DNA of 64,000 nucleotides from Leuctra nigra (Eukaryota; Arthropoda; Insecta; Plecoptera; Leuctridae), in contig OW203762.1 in NCBI GenBank assembly GCA_934045905.1, positions 44,851,411-44,915,410 of the forward strand, read 5' to 3'. A program made the translations under genes and the position numbers. How positions within the stretch are numbered: the stretch's first letter is position 1; every line of letters starts with the position of its first letter. This document shows positions 47,901 to 61,070 of the stretch, piece by piece. The notes beneath the pieces were generated by a model, which worked only from the letters and a program-made list of their open reading frames with translations, had not been told where the DNA came from and ran no database searches.

Positions 47901-50900
47901 TAGTTGAACGAGAGTTTGTTTGTGCGCAAATGTTTTGGTCAACATCCTTTTAACGTTTTTAGAATTTGGCCGAACACAAATAATCAGCCAAGTGTTAAAA
48001 GCCCGATCACCGACCTACCGTAATATTATTTGGAAGATCAAGGATCTCTGGAACTGAAATAGTCCTGTCCTGTGTAAAATGTTGGGCTGGGTCAGCATTT
48101 GGCAGGCCACATGCGTCACTGCTTTGTTGTCTTGAGCGACATGAGTTATCCAAGCACTGGTTTTATTATTTTGTTCATAGCTGCGTATCTTGAACTCGAG
48201 ATGTGTTGATAATTACTCGGTCTATTCTATTCTATTTGACGCTATTCTTTAACCTTGTCACTACCTACGACTCAAACTTGAATGTCAGCCAGAAGAAGTG
48301 CAATGCTCTTGAAAGCGAGAGTTGAAGGATGGATACGTGTGTTTTGATCATTGGAAAATAATTCGCAACATATTTATGTTGATAGTTTTGTAAACAAAAT
48401 GTGGATGAGACGATTTGGAAAGTAAATGAGATGTTTTCGATTTTAATTAGTATTGAAATTGTTTAATGAGCGTTTAATAATGAAGTAAATAAGGAAAACT
48501 TTCAAGTTTTCATCTCCCACCACGTTATGTGTTCAAATATTTTGGTGTTCTAAAAAATTTAAATTGCACCAAAACGAATGACCTCCATACTAATTCATCT
48601 CGGACCCGATCACCACCCTTGTAACTATCTATCTAAACTAAACGTTTGGGAATATTGAAGTTCTACCCATCTCCCGAAATTTAGTCCACAGATTTATTGC
48701 AATGAGACATCTTTTTTACTCAACTTATATTAAACTTTAGCTTCGGATTTCCCAACGTGATTAAATGTGCAGAAACTCTGTCTTTGTGTATAATTGTTTT
48801 AATGTAGTCGTACAGCAATCATGCGATATTCTAAAAAAATCACGTTATTATAATTCGACCTTCAGCAGTCGGTGATTGGTCTCATAGTTCTTGCAGTAGC
48901 GAATATGCCTCGAGTGATCTCCGCCAGGCACCGCCACTACTCGCAGCTCTCACCACGACGAACAGCTTAGCTCCTAGATGGCGCTGCGATGCACTTTGCA
49001 GTGAGGGCCCAAGAGTGCTCGTCTTCATGCCCTTGAATATCATATTTTTTCCCCACTTAATTATTATCATCGGTTTTTTTGTTTCCTCTGGTAAGAAAAT
49101 TACGCAATTCCAATAGGATGTTACCATACATGGAAATGTGGGCGTAATAGAGTGGCATTACGTAACGTGGCCCAAAATTTCACAGTCTTGTGCAACATCT
49201 TATGTTGATTTATCATTTTTGTATATTTTTTTTAAGAATGAACACATATTTGTAGATTGTTTAAAAAAGGTACATCTCCGAGCAGTAAATTACCACCACC
49301 TGTGAGCTCCCTAGAGCACACGTGTACAACACACACGTGGGGCATGTCAGCTAGAGTTTATGACTGACACGGAGCAAACAGTGTTTTATTCACTTGACTT
49401 GCATCATAGAGGTCACGTAATAATCACCGGCGACAATACTCACATTAATTATATGCAGTTTATGTGTAATAAATATGAATTAGAACTCGAGTTAAAGTAT
49501 TGTCTTTTATCAATACATTATTTAATTACTCTCTCTCTTAGAAATTATCTATGTACACGAATATTAGCCCTCCCTCCCCACACCTAGCAATTACATCTGT
49601 AAAAATATTGGTGAATTAATTCCAAGTCACAGCCAAAATCACAGGTCAATTTACTACTTGAATATCTTCGGTTTGATTTTTCACCCGGTGTAAAGTCCGT
49701 GCACTGGTTATTATTTAGTGAGGTGTAATAAACGTAGAGTTTATTTACAAGAGTGAGCTTGTAATGCCTGTTATCTGGTGTCGCACGTCAAGGCTGGTGC
49801 GAGTCAATCGTGCATCTCATTAGATGAAGATCGCTTGCGAGTGAGCACGACGCTGGAGGTTGGGTTATTCTGATGGTCAAGCACTAGAGGCGATCCACCG
49901 CGCGGCACAGCGACAGCAGACAGCAGACAGCAGGGGACAGCGGTAAGATGCAGGCGGGGGTGGGATTTTCCTGGACTCACTGTTGCTCAGCCGAAATCCA
50001 GATAATTATACTTCGTTTAAAAAACTGAACGATTTAAAAAAATTGTACGTACACGGTACCTACTTGGTAATTCTGGTGCAATTATGTAATTGCTTTACGT
50101 ATACCTTTTTCAGTTTGTCAAGATTATGCTTTTGGCTAATTTATCAGTTCAAAATTGCCATCTTTCCGTACCCTCCCATCCCCCCACGCACCCTACAAAC
50201 ACTTGCTTGAAATGTTCGTTTATAAAATTTGAATCTAAAAACATTTCTGATCCAAGAATCATTGAGCAATAATGTGTGGTAAAACTTATCTTTGGTTAAA
50301 CCAAATAATTATCTTTAAGGTTAAACTATCGGCTTCATTATTGTTATACCGTTGTGAATCTTTTTACTTTCTTTTGTAGTTGACACATTTAAAATAAGCA
50401 GAATTCGTATAATTGATACTAAATTTGTTTAGAACTCTGTGACAATTCTGGAATTATTCAGGCTTTTCTATAGACGAACAGGACGAACAATCTGCATAAC
50501 GTTTTTCGAGTTGGAGAATCGATAAAATAACAAATACTTAAAGTTTGCCTTTCTTCAACTATTCGAATTAGATGGAATCTATTGATTGTTTTATGGCAAG
50601 TTGTGTATGAATAATTGACTCCTGCTTCCCACTAATCGCTGGAAAAGATTGAATTGGCATGCGCGCTTTGCGGTCGGGATTTCTCCTGGAGAAATATAGG
50701 AAGTGATGACCACAACGCCACTTAGCTGTCACTTACACTTAGCCGTCAGTTGCAACGCGAAAGCGAGAGGATACACATTATGTGCAGTATTTATAATATA
50801 GTTATTGATTTGTAAGCTATTTGAGTTCACAGAGTGGATTTATCTGAAACATGCTGGTAGGTGATTTTACTTATTAATCCACTATTTATTGAACTTGACT

Positions 50901-52600
50901 TTGAGTCTGGTTTGATAAGAATCTGGAAGTGATTGCACTAATCTGAGATTAACGCTGGGATTAATAATGTGTGATTAGAATCGTGATTGACGATGGACAA
51001 TACTGTCTTATTGATTGTTGGATAAATCATGTGCATTTATGGTTCATTCCTTTCTAGTATCAGTTATTCAATGTGTGCTTTAGTAAGTTTCTTATTGTTT
51101 CTGACGTTATTCCATAACTGCATCCCAGAATGTAAAATGTTTTGAATGAACCGCTTTGAAATGTCGAAAGAAACGTAATGACGTCATTACCAGTTGAGCC
51201 ACCGGACCCAAAGCTTGTAAAATAATCCGACAGAGCTCGTGAGCGTCGCAAAGCAACGAGTCCATCTTCAAACATTAGAAAATAGTCTAAATTTACGCCT
51301 TTTTCATATTTCTGAATATTCTTCACCCTCCTCCACCCAAATACTCAGATGATTGCCACACATTGCGTGATGTTCCATCGATTTCTTTACTTGCTGTTCG
51401 AAAAGTTAGCACAAGACATTTAGTAAGCTACATATGCAACTTACAAATAAACACGGCACCTCCACCGAAATTATTTAGGAACGGAGCTCGGCGAGTTCAA
51501 TCGATATTCAATAATGTAAGCCTACGTTATCAACGATTCTGTACATTTCGCCTCGATTATTTGCAAATAGAGTAGTAAGAAAGTACGCATTGTATCAGCA
51601 TACTCCCCAGATACGTCAGTTTCTTACCTCATTGTCTTACTTTAATACTTAAATAGTAACTATGTCTAAACAGCCGATTAGATTAATGATGGAGTAAAAT
51701 GTAGGATGTGGGATATTGATCTTTGGTTATCAAATGAGAGATGTAATACTGAGAAAGAAATCAATCGGGGGGGTTCTTGTTGTGACCTACGACATACAGT
51801 GAACTCATGTTTCTTCTTGTTGTCTTGTCTGGAATCGGGGTGGTCTCGTCTGAGATGGCACCTCTGATCTTGGGGTCCAGCGGGAGAATGCTAACAGGTG
51901 AAGCATCATTTGTCACCTGTCATCTCCCTCACGTCAATGCGCCCTCTAATGTACACTAACCATCACTCACTGCTCTCGCTTTCTCTCTGTTCTGCCTCTC
52001 AAGGGGGTAACAAACCGCACGCTAAATGTTTCTCCTGGTTTCCCACACACAATGACGGGAGATCGTTTGTTGGTTGCCGACACTGTCCCGGGATCGAGCC
52101 CAGGAGCGACTGTCCTGAGTGTGGTTTACTATGATTACTAGGGCTAGGATGTTTATGACCTATGAATCGTCCAAAAAGGCAGGCAAATAGTACCTTAAAA
52201 GTATTAAAAAAAGACCACAAAATCCCGAAAAAGGACCAATGAAATTTTATGGTAATGTAATATTCGTCAACCTATTATTCAATTTATCGGCTTGAGTTGG
52301 ACTTGGAGTAATATATTAAAATTAACTTAAAATTATTGTATGAATGTGTCAATGTATCAAGTGTCAATTGTTGATGGTCATCCAATTGGTGGATGGAAAT
52401 TTTATGAATGTGATCTAGACCAAAATTCATAAAATTGTTGTAACTTGCAACAAACATTTCATACTTTCCCCAATAGTTAAAAAAAAGGACAAAAAGACAT
52501 TAAAAAAGCGAGAAAAGGACTGAATTCATAAAAAATTGAGAAAAAGTCATTTTCAGGCAAAATCACACTTGAAACATATTTATATATAATTTTTAGACTT
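44930..52600. other. Long stretch without a recognisable gene
   Basis: AT-rich. Short ORFs here have no family motif or paired splice sites. A GC-richer patch at about 49760-49942 ends at a good donor (GACAGCG|gtaaga) and could be a 5' non-coding exon on the + strand, but nothing confirms it. A GCGCCATCTAG motif near 48975 is common in insect repeats. Confidence 0.45.
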
Positions 52601-52602
52601 TT

Positions 52603-53000
52603 TTTATTATTATTATTATTAAGTCTATATTCTCAACAGAGCCAGGCTCCACTAGTGAGAATGTAATATAGAGAAGGGAGGAGAGGAAACCCGGTACCGG
52701 CATGTAGCCTACTCCTGACGAAAGATACCAAGGGGACCAACGGCTTAACGACCCTTCCGAAGGACGGTGTAACATTCACAGCACGAGCCTCCACAACCCG
52801 CGCCGTCGAGAGACTGATAACAGGTGGAGGGAGGTCGTCACACTAACCCCCAAACACCCCAGTCCCTCTGGCCCAACGGCAGCAACCTGGCAAGGCAGAG
52901 TTGAATGGTCACCCATCCAATCGCTGACTGCGCTCAATGTTGCTTAACCTCGGTGATCTAACGAGAACCGAGGTATCCAACACACCAGCCGTCGTTCTTG
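52603..53000 (-). mobile_element. 5S rRNA-derived SINE, about 400 bp
   Basis: On the - strand the head (53000 to about 52904) reads like 5S rRNA: TCGGTTCTCGTTAGATCACC, GAGGTTAAGCAAC (A box) and TTGGATGGGTGACC (C box), in 5S order and spacing. An unrelated body of about 280 bp follows, ending in (AAT)n at 52622-52603. A 5S internal promoter plus body plus simple-repeat tail is the structure of 5S-headed (SINE3-type) SINEs. It is not a functional 5S gene, since the similarity stops after the C box. No clear target duplication was found. Confidence 0.75.
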
Positions 53001-56000
53001 TCTGAACAAAAAGGAAAAACGGATATGTCATAAACAACCCCCTTGCGTTCGCTTGACGGCAGACATTCTGCTTGTCCGCGCATTGGAATCACTCGCACCA
53101 GTCCAAGAGAACGGAGTTGCGAATCTACCGGAGAACTATCTTTATGAAGATAATTAAACACTGATTCAATCTCGGTAGAAGTGTATAATAGTTTTGTTCA
53201 TGCTTTTACTACATTCAATAAAATTACTCTTACATAATGATAGTGAATTATTCATAAATCTGTGAAAACTCATTGGACGACCAAATATTTAGCATAAATA
53301 TTAGACGTCTCATGAAGCAACATGACAGATTCTGATGATTCGTGTTCTCTTCTTCACGTTGCGTACTAGGAAGTGAAATTATGCGAATTCTGTTACAAAA
53401 AGTTGTATAAGAAGCCCGATACGAAATCGGACGCAAATCCGTGTGAATTGTGTTGTCTAATCTATTAATTTGACCAGTAAGAGTAGAAGTGCTTATTTGA
53501 TAGCCATCTCCATAAGTGTAATGAACATCGATACCGACGTATACAACAGGTGTATGTATACGACTGTGCATTAAACTCAGAATGCTTCTAATTGAATTCT
53601 TCATCCTCGTAATATTCATGACCTTTTTGTCTGCCGACAGCTGTACAACGCGACTGTAAATTACAGCCGTAGATTACAAGAGTCGCAGTCAACGATGATG
53701 TATGTGGCATAAATCAGGTTCGAACTCCGTACTCTTGCACTTAGAGGAGATGATCAGAGATTCGGACCCGTTTTGCTGTTAGATTGCAGTTTGATGAGGT
53801 GCGGAAGGAATTGGATTGTGGAGATGGATTTCGAGTGGAGATGTGGGAACATGGGAACGGTTTGTAACTTGTGTTCGAGTCTGAAGCTTCTGATCTCCGA
53901 CTGGAGGCTGGAATAGTTCGGCATGTGCTCTCAAAGGATAATGAGATGTGTTCTAGATGTTACGTCATGTGATGATGGGGAGAGGGGCCAGGTAGCGCCA
54001 CCCACCTGCCACCTCCTGAACAAGTTTCGGCGCCACGCCCGCCTTTTCGGTTGGTCCATTGGCAACCTGTTGGTTACCTGTAATAATACCTGCTCGTGAC
54101 TCTGGTCCGGCCCTGCTGACCTTGCGGTGGGTTTGGCCACCCCCACCTCCTGCCCCCAACATGGCCCTGACAGGATTGTTTCCAGCACAGCGTCTATTCT
54201 CACGAATTTGATGATTTTAATGTCGTCTTCTCCTCCTCCATCTCACAGCCCGCCCATTACTTCATGCGATTCTAATTTCATACGCCGCATCGGTTTCATC
54301 CGATTTATCGATACCGAGATCGATGATTGATGAGAATATCGATAGATCGATGGGTGAGATGAATGCTGGCTGGAGGTAGGCGTGCAACTATTACATTCTA
54401 TTACATTGTCTACAGCCAATCAAAATTCTGTCAGCCAGGCATTTATCAGTATCTTTCAATAATACTGTCGTGTCTACACCCAAGAATTCCGATCGTTTCT
54501 TGCCATGACGTTCATGACTGAAACTTGGTCGAATATCGTAGGATTATGCATACGAAATGAAAGCTTTTCACATGATTCAAGCATCTTTATAAACGTATTA
54601 AACATAAAGTAAAACTATCCTTGATCTGTACTTGATCTTTTCTTCGTGGTTACAGTTTCCAATACCTTAATCGTGTTCCTAATTTCTTTCTTCTGGTATG
54701 TTGAAATTACCGAAGGGTGTATAATATTCTCTCACCACGACGCAAAGAGGACTCTAATGGATTTAAGATAGATTTTTTGAAAGCAATTTGACCTTGTTCC
54801 TTGGTTTGAGATCATTAGCTCGGCATTCAGCTTGCCGAGGAGGATGCTGGGAACCCAGAACCATTGACGTATGCCAGAACGACGCTCATTGTGAGATGAT
54901 GATCTGATGAAGGGCTTAGTTAGAAGACTACACACATTCACATGGACGTTATTGAACGCGAGCAATATAAAAAAACCTGATGTGGGGAAGAAATATAACT
55001 CATAAGAATTATATAATTATTACATAATTATCTAGTTTTAGTTTTTATTTCATATAAGCTTTTATTGACGTAGGAAAAATCTTGGCTTTTGTGTTCATCA
55101 ATAAGCACTCATTACAATTAGAGTTTGAATTCTTCCTTATTAGAGAATCACGGAAAAGCTGAATGCATTGCATAATGATATTGAAGACAGTGTTTTATCT
55201 TCCCAGTACATCTTACACTGTATTGGAACTGTTTCCGTATAGCAAGCAATCGTGATCAAGTTATTAGCAGAGTTTTTTTCTTGCCAGGGAATCTATTGTG
55301 GTTTGATCAGCTCTAATTTGAAATTATTGAGAATTTATTGAAATGTGGTGAGTGAAACACATGAGGCGTGTTTCTTTCCGGATGTGATTCCGTCACACTC
55401 TTTGCTGAATTAAATAATAAGAGATTTTAAATGTTCTCAGAAGTTTATTCAAGAGATGAGAATTTCTATCTTCCAGGTGTTTGCGTCGGACTTTGGCCAG
55501 CTTCGTGCGTCATGTTTTCATAGTTACACACAAAGCCGCTTTCTCTCTGCTGTTTCAAACGATAATTGAAGAATTAAAGCTTGTTTAAAATGGAGACTTT
55601 AAAAAAATGATTATAATAACATCTCAAATTATTTTTCTAGAATTTCGTTCGAGGATAATGAAAGTGCTTTTGCAATCTGTAAATAAAATCATTTACAACA
55701 CAAAATTTTAACTGCTTTGGAAAACTCTAATTCAAAAAGTAACCCCATAAAGAGAGCTCACCGGGACAAGGATAAATGTAGAAAAAAAATTAATCACGTT
55801 TTATGGTGAAAAAGTATGATTTGCCATACCTACCCGTATGTTATGGCAACAAAATATTGAACATCCTTCCTCAAAGAAGAATTGAAATGACCGATTTAAG
55901 TCACAAGACACGTGACTTCGGTGGCTCCTGACAACAATGTACAAATAATGTCACATTCATACTTGATCCGGTGAGCTCTTCAAACATTATAATAATTCAT

Positions 56001-57729
56001 TATTTGCAATATTATGTAAGTTGTTCTTTACCCTGAGCCAAGTGAACCTTCAGAAGTCGCATCCGGATTTGTCCCGAGGGGATAAAATTGAAATCGCACC
56101 AAAGACTAATCAACACAATTGCAAGCCTGCGCAATTACAAGTGCCTGGGTACGTCATGTAATTAATGATAAGGAAGACGAGGTCAGCCGATACCATTGTT
56201 GCACCGTGACCTTGGCGTCTTGTAATGCTGTGTTATTACAATCGTTACACGACGCCTGTCTGGCGCTGGTTTTCATTTACAAGATGCAACTGTCAACCGG
56301 CGTCAGTGATTCATTATTCATTGCATTCAAACTTCAGATCCTCCGTGGAGGCTTTTTATTATTCATACGTATTATAAAATTTGTATGACTCGATTTTTGC
56401 ATAAATAATAGCATAAGTTTGCTTTTCTTCACAAAATTGATACAAAATCGAAATAAAAATTAGAAAGAAATGGATACGAATGCAAAGGAATTTAAGGACA
56501 AAAATATCAATTTTTAGTTATCGTTAGAAGGCGTTTTTCAACTTGTATCTAAATATAGTAGCATTAGCTAGATGAAATCAAGAGCAACTAATAGGTTGAT
56601 GATTGTAATGTAATGTATTTAATATACGTTTTATCAGAACTTTGGCTATAAGTAGAAGTACAAGATCGGCGTCACGCTGGAAAAATTACTTTTATTCAAA
56701 AGTCCAAAAAGTATGTTATCTCCTTGCTGACTTCTATAGGTGAACTTTTTGACAGTTTCTTGCTAACATGCCATGCACCTTGACGATGGAAGATGTAAAA
56801 ATATTAATGAATTCTATGTAAATTACCGTGTAATCACCTGTTTTATTGTAATGTATTTCGTAGAACTTGAGTACAAAACGAGGAAGTCTTTCATATTTCA
56901 TCGGTCGAGTTTGTAAAGTAATTAATCAACACTGATTGTCGATAATAGATTGTGTTGTTGTTATTCACAACACTTCTACAGTGAAAGTGTTATTAATAAT
57001 ATTTTAATCTCACTCATTTAAATCCTTGCTATTAATTATCTTGCTTGTAGCTTTGCCGTGAGCCGACTTCGCGGCAATGGAGAACTTTTCCAAGTCAAAT
57101 CAATCGCGTATTTTGTAGGAGAACGTAGAACTTATCTTATCACTGTAAGGTTCAAGGAGTCATTTGTATTTATTACATGTAACTAGTTTTAATAAAAAGC
57201 CAACGTATCGTATTTGTACTTTGTCGATCATAATTGTGAGTAATTGTTTTATACTCTAATTTTCTTAAAAACCGTTATACTTTCCAAGTCAATTCAGTAT
57301 TGAAAATAAGCCAATCATTATATTTTTATTATGAAGTTCTTCTTTCTTGAGGTGTTTCAAGTGTTCAAGATTTAGGTATAAGATTTTTAGTATAGGTATA
57401 CGTACACCAAACTGTTAAAAAAGAATCAATGTGTTCATTGGCCTGGCAATTTATAAGTTCTCCAAACGATTCACATAAATAATTCTAATTTAGTGCGGTT
57501 TGTGGTCCTTCTTTTTCTTATTCGTTCATCTCGAGATAAAGCACAACATATGGCGAGTAGAAAACTTCACTCTACTGTTATTGGTCAGTTGATAGTAAAT
57601 GGAAAGTTCGAAAATATGTGTGATGTTAATAATTATTGTCAAATGACGTTGTTATATGTTATATGTACGCAATTATCTCAGGCTCGTTTGTGTGCGTTTA
57701 AATACGTTGATTTGTATATTGACTGTATG
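53001..57729. other. Stretch with one isolated candidate exon, otherwise nothing recognised
   Basis: AT-rich, apart from a GC-rich block at about 53975-54175 described separately. Short ORFs show no domains. No RNA gene or strong inverted repeat was seen. Confidence 0.4.
54006..54166 (-). CDS. Isolated candidate exon, unidentified
   Basis: A GC-rich island in AT-rich DNA. On the - strand it has an acceptor-like CCTGTCAG, an open frame reading GAGGGGGQTHRKVSRAGPES and then NQQVANGPTEKAGVAPKLVQ, and a donor-like GTGGCAG|gtgggt. The + strand is interrupted by a stop. Length is 161 nt. I do not recognise the peptide, and no neighbouring exon was found, so it may be part of a long-intron gene extending beyond the window or chance. 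Confidence 0.25.
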
Positions 57730-58243
57730 AAGCTGGGTCCACATAGGCCGTTTTTCCGTTTTGCGTTTTCCGTTTTTACTCATTGAACATCTCCGTTTTT
57801 AGTAGGACTGTCCACATAGAGCGTTTTGCGTTTTGCGTCTTCTACAAAAACTTTTTTAAGCACCTTGATCCCCGCCTGGTTAAAACTTTACTTTTGAGAT
57901 GTCAGGAGGCCGTGGAAAACAAAAAAATGTTCTTTCAACATTATTTATATCTGTCAGTGACAGTTTGTGAGTATTTAGATGGGCTAATTTTCTTCCCAAG
58001 TATGTAATTTAAAAATAATGCATCTAGTGTTAGATCGGCCATGTTATTTGACCATGTGACGTAGTCGTACGTGATTGGTTATTAAAAGTTTTACGTCACT
58101 TCCGCCGTGCGTCTTTTTTAAAATCCTCGTTGAAGTTTATGCGGCGCGGCGAGGATAAAATCCGCGTGCGGCGGGCTTGTGATTGGTCAAGAGAGAAAAA
58201 CGGAAAACGCAAAACGGAAAAACGGCCTATGTGGACCCAGCTT
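57730..58243. mobile_element. MITE with long terminal inverted repeats, 514 bp
   Basis: AAGCTGGGTCCACATAGGCC at the left is exactly mirrored at the right. The arms run about 48 bp and continue GTTTTTCCGTTTTGCGTTTT. A second copy of the motif (TCCACATAGAGCGTTTTGCG) lies inside. No transposase is encoded; the 97-codon ORF entering the left arm is spurious. No obvious target duplication. Confidence 0.75.
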
Positions 58244-61070
58244 GAGTCTTTCTGTCGAATTATTTACAAATTAATTTTAATCCCCGTTTTGAATGTCAAT
58301 ATAAATATTTCTACAACAGCTTTCGGAATGGACCAAAGCAGAAAAATGTTGTGTAATAGTTCGGACTATGTTCGTCAGATATCCAAGGACTAATTCTTCC
58401 AATAACACAGCATTCCAAGAAATAAAATCAAACTCCATTCATGTCAAATCTATAAAATCACTGCACCGCAACAGAAAATAAAGGCGACGTAATTCTGAAA
58501 ACGTTTTGATTAGATTGTTGATGCAGTATTATTCATCCCAGATCTCCGTCACCCTGTTTTTCTTATTTTGTGACATCGTTTAGTGGTCACGTCTACGAAA
58601 CGCAATCTGTTGTTACAGCAAGCAGTGTGTTGTAAAGTAGCTCGCAGCAGATGCTGTGAATAGCGAGGGAAAGATTCGTCTGATTGCTTCTCGTACGCTC
58701 CACGGCTCCGAGAAACGGAACTCAGAAGATACGCCGAGCTTTGCAGACAGATAAAGTAGATTCTTTATGACCTAGACTTGAGGTACGCCACGAGTTTGTC
58801 GTGCATTTCTCATGGGATTCAACCAAGTGTTAGATTCGTGGAAAGTCGTGTTGCTTTCATGTAAGAAAAAAGTGAATAAAATCTATTCGGTTAACGACTT
58901 CTTTCTGACGACGTTTATGAAGATACAATGATGAATCTGTCGGCGAGATTGCCTGTCGTTGGGTGTAAAAGGTGTGCGTTGTATTAGAAGATTGTATTGA
59001 GATTGTCCGAGTTTTCTGGTAGAAATTGTTCATTTCCGTGCGGTGGACGAATTGTTCTGCCCACACTGGATGCAAACATTTCTTTCTCACATTTCTCGCT
59101 CATTGTGCACGTCTAAACGGAATTTGTTAAAAAGTCATCTGAGAAATAACAAAAGCAGCAGCTTATTAAGGAAATTACGTAGTTTATTGTCCGTTTTTAA
59201 AAATCCCTTTATTATATCTGTATGAACCATTGAAATTTCAGTATTTGCTTATTTGTGTGTATTACACTTTTTATTATTGCATGGGGGGCCCAGTGTACAG
59301 TGATGAAGCCATATTGGCTCATTTTGAGTTAATGAGCAATTCCCACCAATTTTAATGAAACTATAATTTTGAAATTTTAAAAAGTCAATTATTCACTTTC
59401 TCAACGCCGAGTTCCTTCACATTTCCAATGAAATCTTCAACGCTGAATATTTTAAAACTATACACAAATAGACTTTATAACCTCTTACACGGGGCCACTT
59501 CATGTAGATAATTCCTGAATATTCCTTAGATTGTATAGTAGTGCATTGTTTTAATTATTTCTGAAGTTTATGTGTGTATTGCTAGTTCCTGAAGTTTGGG
59601 TCTAGTAATTGCGAAAATCATGGGTTTCTGTGGAAAACTTCCATGGAGTCGGATGAAGTGATATGCATTGTGAAAAATGTCCGACCGAACCGGGGCTCGA
59701 ACCCGGGACCACTCACTTGCCGGGCGAGAGCTCTACCAACTGTAGAGCATATTGTTAGTTCCTGGAGTTTGGGTCAAGAGATTGTAATTCATATTGTCGG
59801 ATTCATCTCGTGCATGAAGCCCGGGTAGTGATGTCACCTGGAGGCGAGCAGGAAGAACTGTACCGATGTTATCTCAGCTCTGGTCCAGCCGAATATCTAA
59901 CTGCGTCGACGCAATGCAGTGTAATGGCGTCTCATCACATCAAGATGGTATCTCGCGATGACGGATCTGTCTGCATGTTGATCAGAACGCAGAGGTGTGA
60001 TTTTAATGAAACGTCAGGTGGTTGACGAACTTGAAATACTTGATCTCGGGATTTGATCAGTGATCTGATCGAGATGGGAGAATATTGCCTGCTATTTGAT
60101 TGCTCAGTGGCAAGGCGAGTTGTGACGGCTACTTTCGGAACGCGAGTTCTACTTGTAAGAAGAATGAGTGCATAGAATATACCTAATTATTATGAAAATA
60201 TACTCTCAAAGCAGTCTAATACAGTAATCCAAAACATTGAATGGGAAAACTTAATTTATTAAAAAAAAAATGGGAACGAATACCATTTATGTGATATTTT
60301 TTCAACTACAATTGGATGTCCTAATCCTGGATGATAGTCAGGTCAGCTGTGATTACACGCTGATTGCTCATTTGACATGAGATCGTTCGTATCATGGCAC
60401 AAGTGACACTCCACTGTATAGACGGTCCTCATCTGGGTTTCATCTTGACGTTTAAAATGAATAATATGCGGAACAACAGCAATATCAAAAATATACAAGT
60501 AAATTACAAATATTGAAAATGAAACGGAATGACAAGTTCGACTCCTGGTGAATGAAATGACATGACTCCATCCATGTTGTCTTTCTGACGTGTGGAGATG
60601 TGATGTGTGCTGCTAGTGTGGCGCTGGAATGTCAGAACACGGAGATCCTCGGTGGTCCGCCAGGTATCTCTAGAGACGAGCACAATATGTCACATCATTT
60701 GTCAAGTGTCACCAGTCCTCAGATCTTCACTCGCAGGCTCTCAGATCTTGCACCTGACGAGTCGCATCTTTCATGGTCAACTCTTCTCCATCCATGAACA
60801 TGTTCCGATCAAAATACTCCACTCTGAAAATCTAATGGGATCAAATAAGTAGCTCTTGTCTTACTTTGTTCACACCACAGTATTTGTTGAATCAGTACTG
60901 AGTTTAATCACAGTTGAAATAAGAATTGCTGAAAGCCTATATTTCTCATCTTATACCAGAATTGAATATTCTTTGGTCAATGATTTTATCTCAACTTAGA
61001 TCTGGAAACACTTACAAAATACCTACATTTTAACTCAACGTTCGTTTTACGCTGGGTTTCATGAATCATG
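58244..61070. other. Stretch without a recognisable gene
   Basis: Contains the tRNA-derived SINE near 59.7 kb and a direct duplication flanking it. The frame at 60600-60664 ending in CGCCAG|gtatct is too weak to call as an exon. Confidence 0.4.
59640..59760 (-). repeat. tRNA-derived SINE fragment
   Basis: On the - strand GTTGGTAGAGCTCTCGCCCG is followed by CCCGGGTTCGAGCCCCGG, matching Pol III A and B boxes and resembling the fragment near 8.0 kb. It is flanked by a direct repeat (TAGTTCCTGAAGTTTGGGTC at 59583, TAGTTCCTGGAGTTTGGGTC at 59756), 173 bp apart. Confidence 0.55.

Noticed and set aside
49760..49942. Possible 5' non-coding exon ending GACAGCG|gtaaga
   Set aside because: A single donor-like site and mild CpG enrichment are not enough to call a gene start.
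52904..53000. Functional 5S rRNA gene
   Set aside because: Similarity stops after the C box, the 3' stem is missing, and the sequence runs into a SINE-like body and tail.
60600..60797. Possible + strand exon ending at CGCCAG|gtatct
   Set aside because: No credible acceptor pairs with it, and the peptide has no recognisable motif.
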